Assembly (NCBI GenBank): GCA_018660305.1
Contig: JABJKO010000080.1
Location: 1 to 32,800 of the forward strand
Direction of reading: 5' to 3'
From: Rhodospirillaceae bacterium
Lineage (GTDB): Bacteria; Pseudomonadota; Alphaproteobacteria; MPNO01; UBA2964
DNA: 32,800 bases
Below the pieces are notes generated by a model. It did not search any database and was not told the DNA's origin. It saw only the letters and a program-made list of their open reading frames with translations. Numbering within the stretch: position 1 is the first letter of the stretch; each line of letters begins with the position of its first letter. Shown in pieces: positions 30,609 through 32,800 of this stretch. The position numbers and the translations under genes were made by a program.

Positions 30609-32762
30609 TTAACCCAGCGCCGCCGCCCTGACGGCGTCCGGCGTGAACGGGATACGCCGCAGCCTCAGTCCTGTCGCGCGGTAGAGGGCGTTGGCGATGG
30701 CGCCGGCGGTTGGCCCGGCGGTAGCTTCGCCGGCGCCTCTATAGGGTTCGCCGGGGCGCTCCATAAGCACGGTGTCGATCTCCGGCACATTGTCGAAGCG
30801 CAGGATGGGGTAGGTGTCCCAGTCGCGGCTGGTGATGCCGTCGCGGTCCCAGGTGACTTGTTCGTACAGAGTCCAGCTGGCGGCCTGGAGAAAGCCGCCT
30901 TCCATTTGCGCGGTCAGCCCCGCCGGGTCCACCACGTGACCGGAATCCGCGGCCAGGGCGACACGATGCAGCCTGATTTCGGCGGCGTCGGTGACGTCGA
31001 GCTCCACCGCTACGGCGGCATAGCTCTGGATGTTCTTGTACTGGGCGAAGGCGATGCCCTGTCCGTGCCCGTCCGGCAGATCGGCGCGGCCCCAGCCGAG
31101 CTTGTCGGCGGCGGTCTGCAAGACGGCTTTGGCCCGCGCGTCGGTGAGGTGGTTGAGACGAAACGCCAGCGCATCCATACCGGCGGCTTCGGCCAGCTCA
31201 TCCATGAAGGATTCGATGGCGAACACGTTGCCGAAGGCCCCCAGCGTACGGAGCGCCGATGTGCGCAGCGGCAGATCCCGCACCAGATTCTTGACCAGCC
31301 GTTTGTCGGGAAAATCATAAAGCGGGTCGAGATTACGGTGGATGCCCGCATGACGCCCCATGGTGGGTTGCGGATAAAATGGCTCCACCCCGTCTGCCAC
31401 ATAACGCATGGGCAGCAATCGCGCCGGCCCCGCGCCACCGGCCCCGCCGCGTGGCCGCATGCCGTAGGTATCGCTGTAGGATTCCTGTGACCAGGCCACC
31501 ACCTTACCGGTGTCGTCGACGCTGCCCTGCATGTCCAGAGCCATGGCCGAGCCATAGGGCTCCCACGCATGTTCGTCCTCGCGGGTCCATTTGAGCAGCA
31601 CCGGAATGTTGGGGATGGCGCGGGCCACCAGGGCGGCGTCCACGGCCACATCATCGGCACCGTTATGGCCATAGCAGCCCGAGCCCGGCACATGGATGAT
31701 GTGCAGCGATTCGTCGTCCATGCCCAGCGCTTCCGACAACGCGCCGCGCAGCACATAGATCCCCTGGCTATGGGTCCAGATTGTCAGCTTGCCATCCTCA
31801 AACAGCGCGACGGCGGCCGACGGTCCGATGGAGCCGTGCATGATATAGGGCTTCTCATAAAGCGCAGACACCGTGTGGGCCGCATTGTCCGGTGGATCGC
31901 CAAGAGGCGGCACGGGCTCTTTCCGCGGCGTGCCGTCCACCACCGGCAGGCTCTCACGCTCGTTTGTGCGCAGTTTCTCAAAGATATCGCCGGCGGCCAG
32001 CCCGTCGCCTTTGTCCCAGTCGGCGGCGTTGTTCAGCCGCTCGATGGCCCGCATCGTCGCGTATTCGTCCGTACCGGCAATTGCGAGGAAACTGCCGTCG
32101 CGCACAACGGTTACGCCGTCATTACCAAGCCGCTCGGTGATGGAATCATCGAGACCGTTCAGTTTCGCCAGATAGTGCGGTGGCCGAACCACACGGGCAT
32201 GCAGCATGCCGGGCAGCACCATGTCGTGGACGAAATGGGCCTTGCCGGTAACGATGTCGGCCATGCCCTTCGCCACAACCGGTGTGCCTACTATGGTGTA
32301 GCTGTCGGGTGATTTGGCGCCAATGTCCGGGTCCACCGGAATGCCGAATTTCTTGTCGCCCATCAGGTCGGCATAGCTGACCGACCGGTTGGTGCCCCGC
32401 GATGCGACAATTCCGTCCTCCACCTCCAGCGTGTCGGCGGCGACACCCAGCGCATGGGCGGCCAGGGACAGAAGATGCTGGCGGGCGGTAGCGGCGGCGA
32501 CTCTTACGGCGTTGCCCGATTCCTCCATGGAATTGCTGCCCGACGTGATGCCCTCGTCGGGGGCGAGGCCGGTTTCGGTCCGAAGGATGTCGATCCTGCC
32601 GTAATCCACATCCAGCTCTTCCGCGGCAATCATGGCAAGCGCCGTGGAGATGCGCTGGCCGATATCCACCTTGCCGGACCGGATGGCGATCCGCCCATCG
32701 GCGCCGATGGCGACCCATTGGTCCAGATCGGGATGCTTGGTAATGCTGGAATAAGTCGCCAT
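30609..32762 (-). CDS. Molybdopterin-binding subunit of a xanthine dehydrogenase-family oxidoreductase
   Basis: The 717-residue protein is a large MoCo-binding subunit of the isoquinoline 1-oxidoreductase/aldehyde oxidase branch. Visible family features are GKVDIGQRISTALAMIAAEELDVD-like N-terminal segments, SGSNSMEESG, the HFVHDMVLPGMLHARVVRPP region, GSGCYGHNGADDVA, GAFGNVFAIESFMDELAEAAG and, near the C terminus, GAGEATAGPTAGAIANAL, whose Glu is the expected active-site base. It would hydroxylate a carbon next to nitrogen in a heteroaromatic or oxidise an aldehyde. It starts one base after the stop of the upstream partial gene, which looks like its 2Fe-2S partner. No signal peptide is apparent. 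Confidence 0.9.
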   Translation of the reverse strand: MATYSSITKHPDLDQWVAIGADGRIAIRSGKVDIGQRISTALAMIAAEELDVDYGRIDILRTETGLAPDEGITSGSNSMEESGNAVRVAAATARQHLLSLAAHALGVAADTLEVEDGIVASRGTNRSVSYADLMGDKKFGIPVDPDIGAKSPDSYTIVGTPVVAKGMADIVTGKAHFVHDMVLPGMLHARVVRPPHYLAKLNGLDDSITERLGNDGVTVVRDGSFLAIAGTDEYATMRAIERLNNAADWDKGDGLAAGDIFEKLRTNERESLPVVDGTPRKEPVPPLGDPPDNAAHTVSALYEKPYIMHGSIGPSAAVALFEDGKLTIWTHSQGIYVLRGALSEALGMDDESLHIIHVPGSGCYGHNGADDVAVDAALVARAIPNIPVLLKWTREDEHAWEPYGSAMALDMQGSVDDTGKVVAWSQESYSDTYGMRPRGGAGGAGPARLLPMRYVADGVEPFYPQPTMGRHAGIHRNLDPLYDFPDKRLVKNLVRDLPLRTSALRTLGAFGNVFAIESFMDELAEAAGMDALAFRLNHLTDARAKAVLQTAADKLGWGRADLPDGHGQGIAFAQYKNIQSYAAVAVELDVTDAAEIRLHRVALAADSGHVVDPAGLTAQMEGGFLQAASWTLYEQVTWDRDGITSRDWDTYPILRFDNVPEIDTVLMERPGEPYRGAGEATAGPTAGAIANALYRATGLRLRRIPFTPDAVRAAALG

Positions 32763-32763
32763 G

Positions 32764-32800
32764 TCACGCGCCTCCCTTGGCGGCGCGCTCGATGGCGGCG
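32764..32800 (-). CDS. Partial: C-terminal end of a probable 2Fe-2S subunit
   Basis: Only the last 11 codons and the stop are in the window; they read AAIERAAKGGA. This matches the usual ending of the small iron-sulfur subunit of the same oxidoreductase family (an RIRAAI..AA helix). The stop TGA is one base from the start of the MoCo subunit gene, so the two are co-translated. The identification rests mostly on position. Confidence 0.5.
   Translation of the reverse strand, partial: AAIERAAKGGA

Overview
The window looks like the chromosome of a free-living alphaproteobacterium, probably of the Rhodospirillales type or near it. This rests on a CpdR-like single-domain response regulator next to tRNA-Val(GAC), on high-GC coding with long antisense open frames, and on the gene mix: TRAP and phosphonate-type ABC uptake, aromatic catabolism, a molybdenum hydroxylase and PEP-CTERM proteins. 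The assignment is inferred from gene content only; no rRNA or other phylogenetic marker is present.

Layout. 1-2850: cpdR-like regulator, tRNA-Val, and a 700-residue fusion of a DnaQ-like exonuclease, a CBS pair and a DUF294/GlnD-like nucleotidyltransferase. 2883-3670: an orphan lambda gpM-like minor tail protein, then a gene-poor stretch with two minus-strand terminators that may end small RNAs. 3671-5669: alpha/beta hydrolase, ChrR-like cupin and a haem-oxygenase-like diiron oxidase (HDO type), convergent with a TRAP transporter operon (5717-8641). 8869-12442: phosphonate-type ABC transporter (phnD, phnC, phnE, phnE), convergent with glpD plus an HAD-IIB phosphatase (12435-14755). 14864-16965: divergent FAH-family hydrolase and gentisate 1,2-dioxygenase-like bicupin, followed by an MFS carrier, a CinA-family amidase and a carboxymuconolactone-decarboxylase-family protein.

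19406-27302 is a dense set of ring-attack and ring-cleavage genes. A minus operon carries a cupin, an extradiol-type VOC dioxygenase and an amidohydrolase-2 decarboxylase. A divergent plus operon carries an alpha/beta hydrolase lacking an obvious catalytic His, a crotonase and a class A FAD monooxygenase. A second minus operon carries an LVIVD-repeat protein and an SDR. Together they suggest hydroxylation, decarboxylation, meta-cleavage and side-chain processing of an aromatic compound I cannot name.

27303-30608 is a more A/T-rich PEP-CTERM island. It has a 57-residue PEP-CTERM protein, a membrane-anchored SGNH-hydrolase-like protein, the C-terminal stump of an amidohydrolase, and a 221-residue PEP-CTERM protein. 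Both PEP-CTERM genes have a consensus sigma-54 promoter, and each promoter has an identical 18-base motif exactly 82 bases upstream. This is the most striking regulatory pattern in the window. 30609-32800: a molybdopterin-binding aldehyde/isoquinoline oxidoreductase subunit preceded by the last codons of its probable 2Fe-2S subunit, cut by the window edge.
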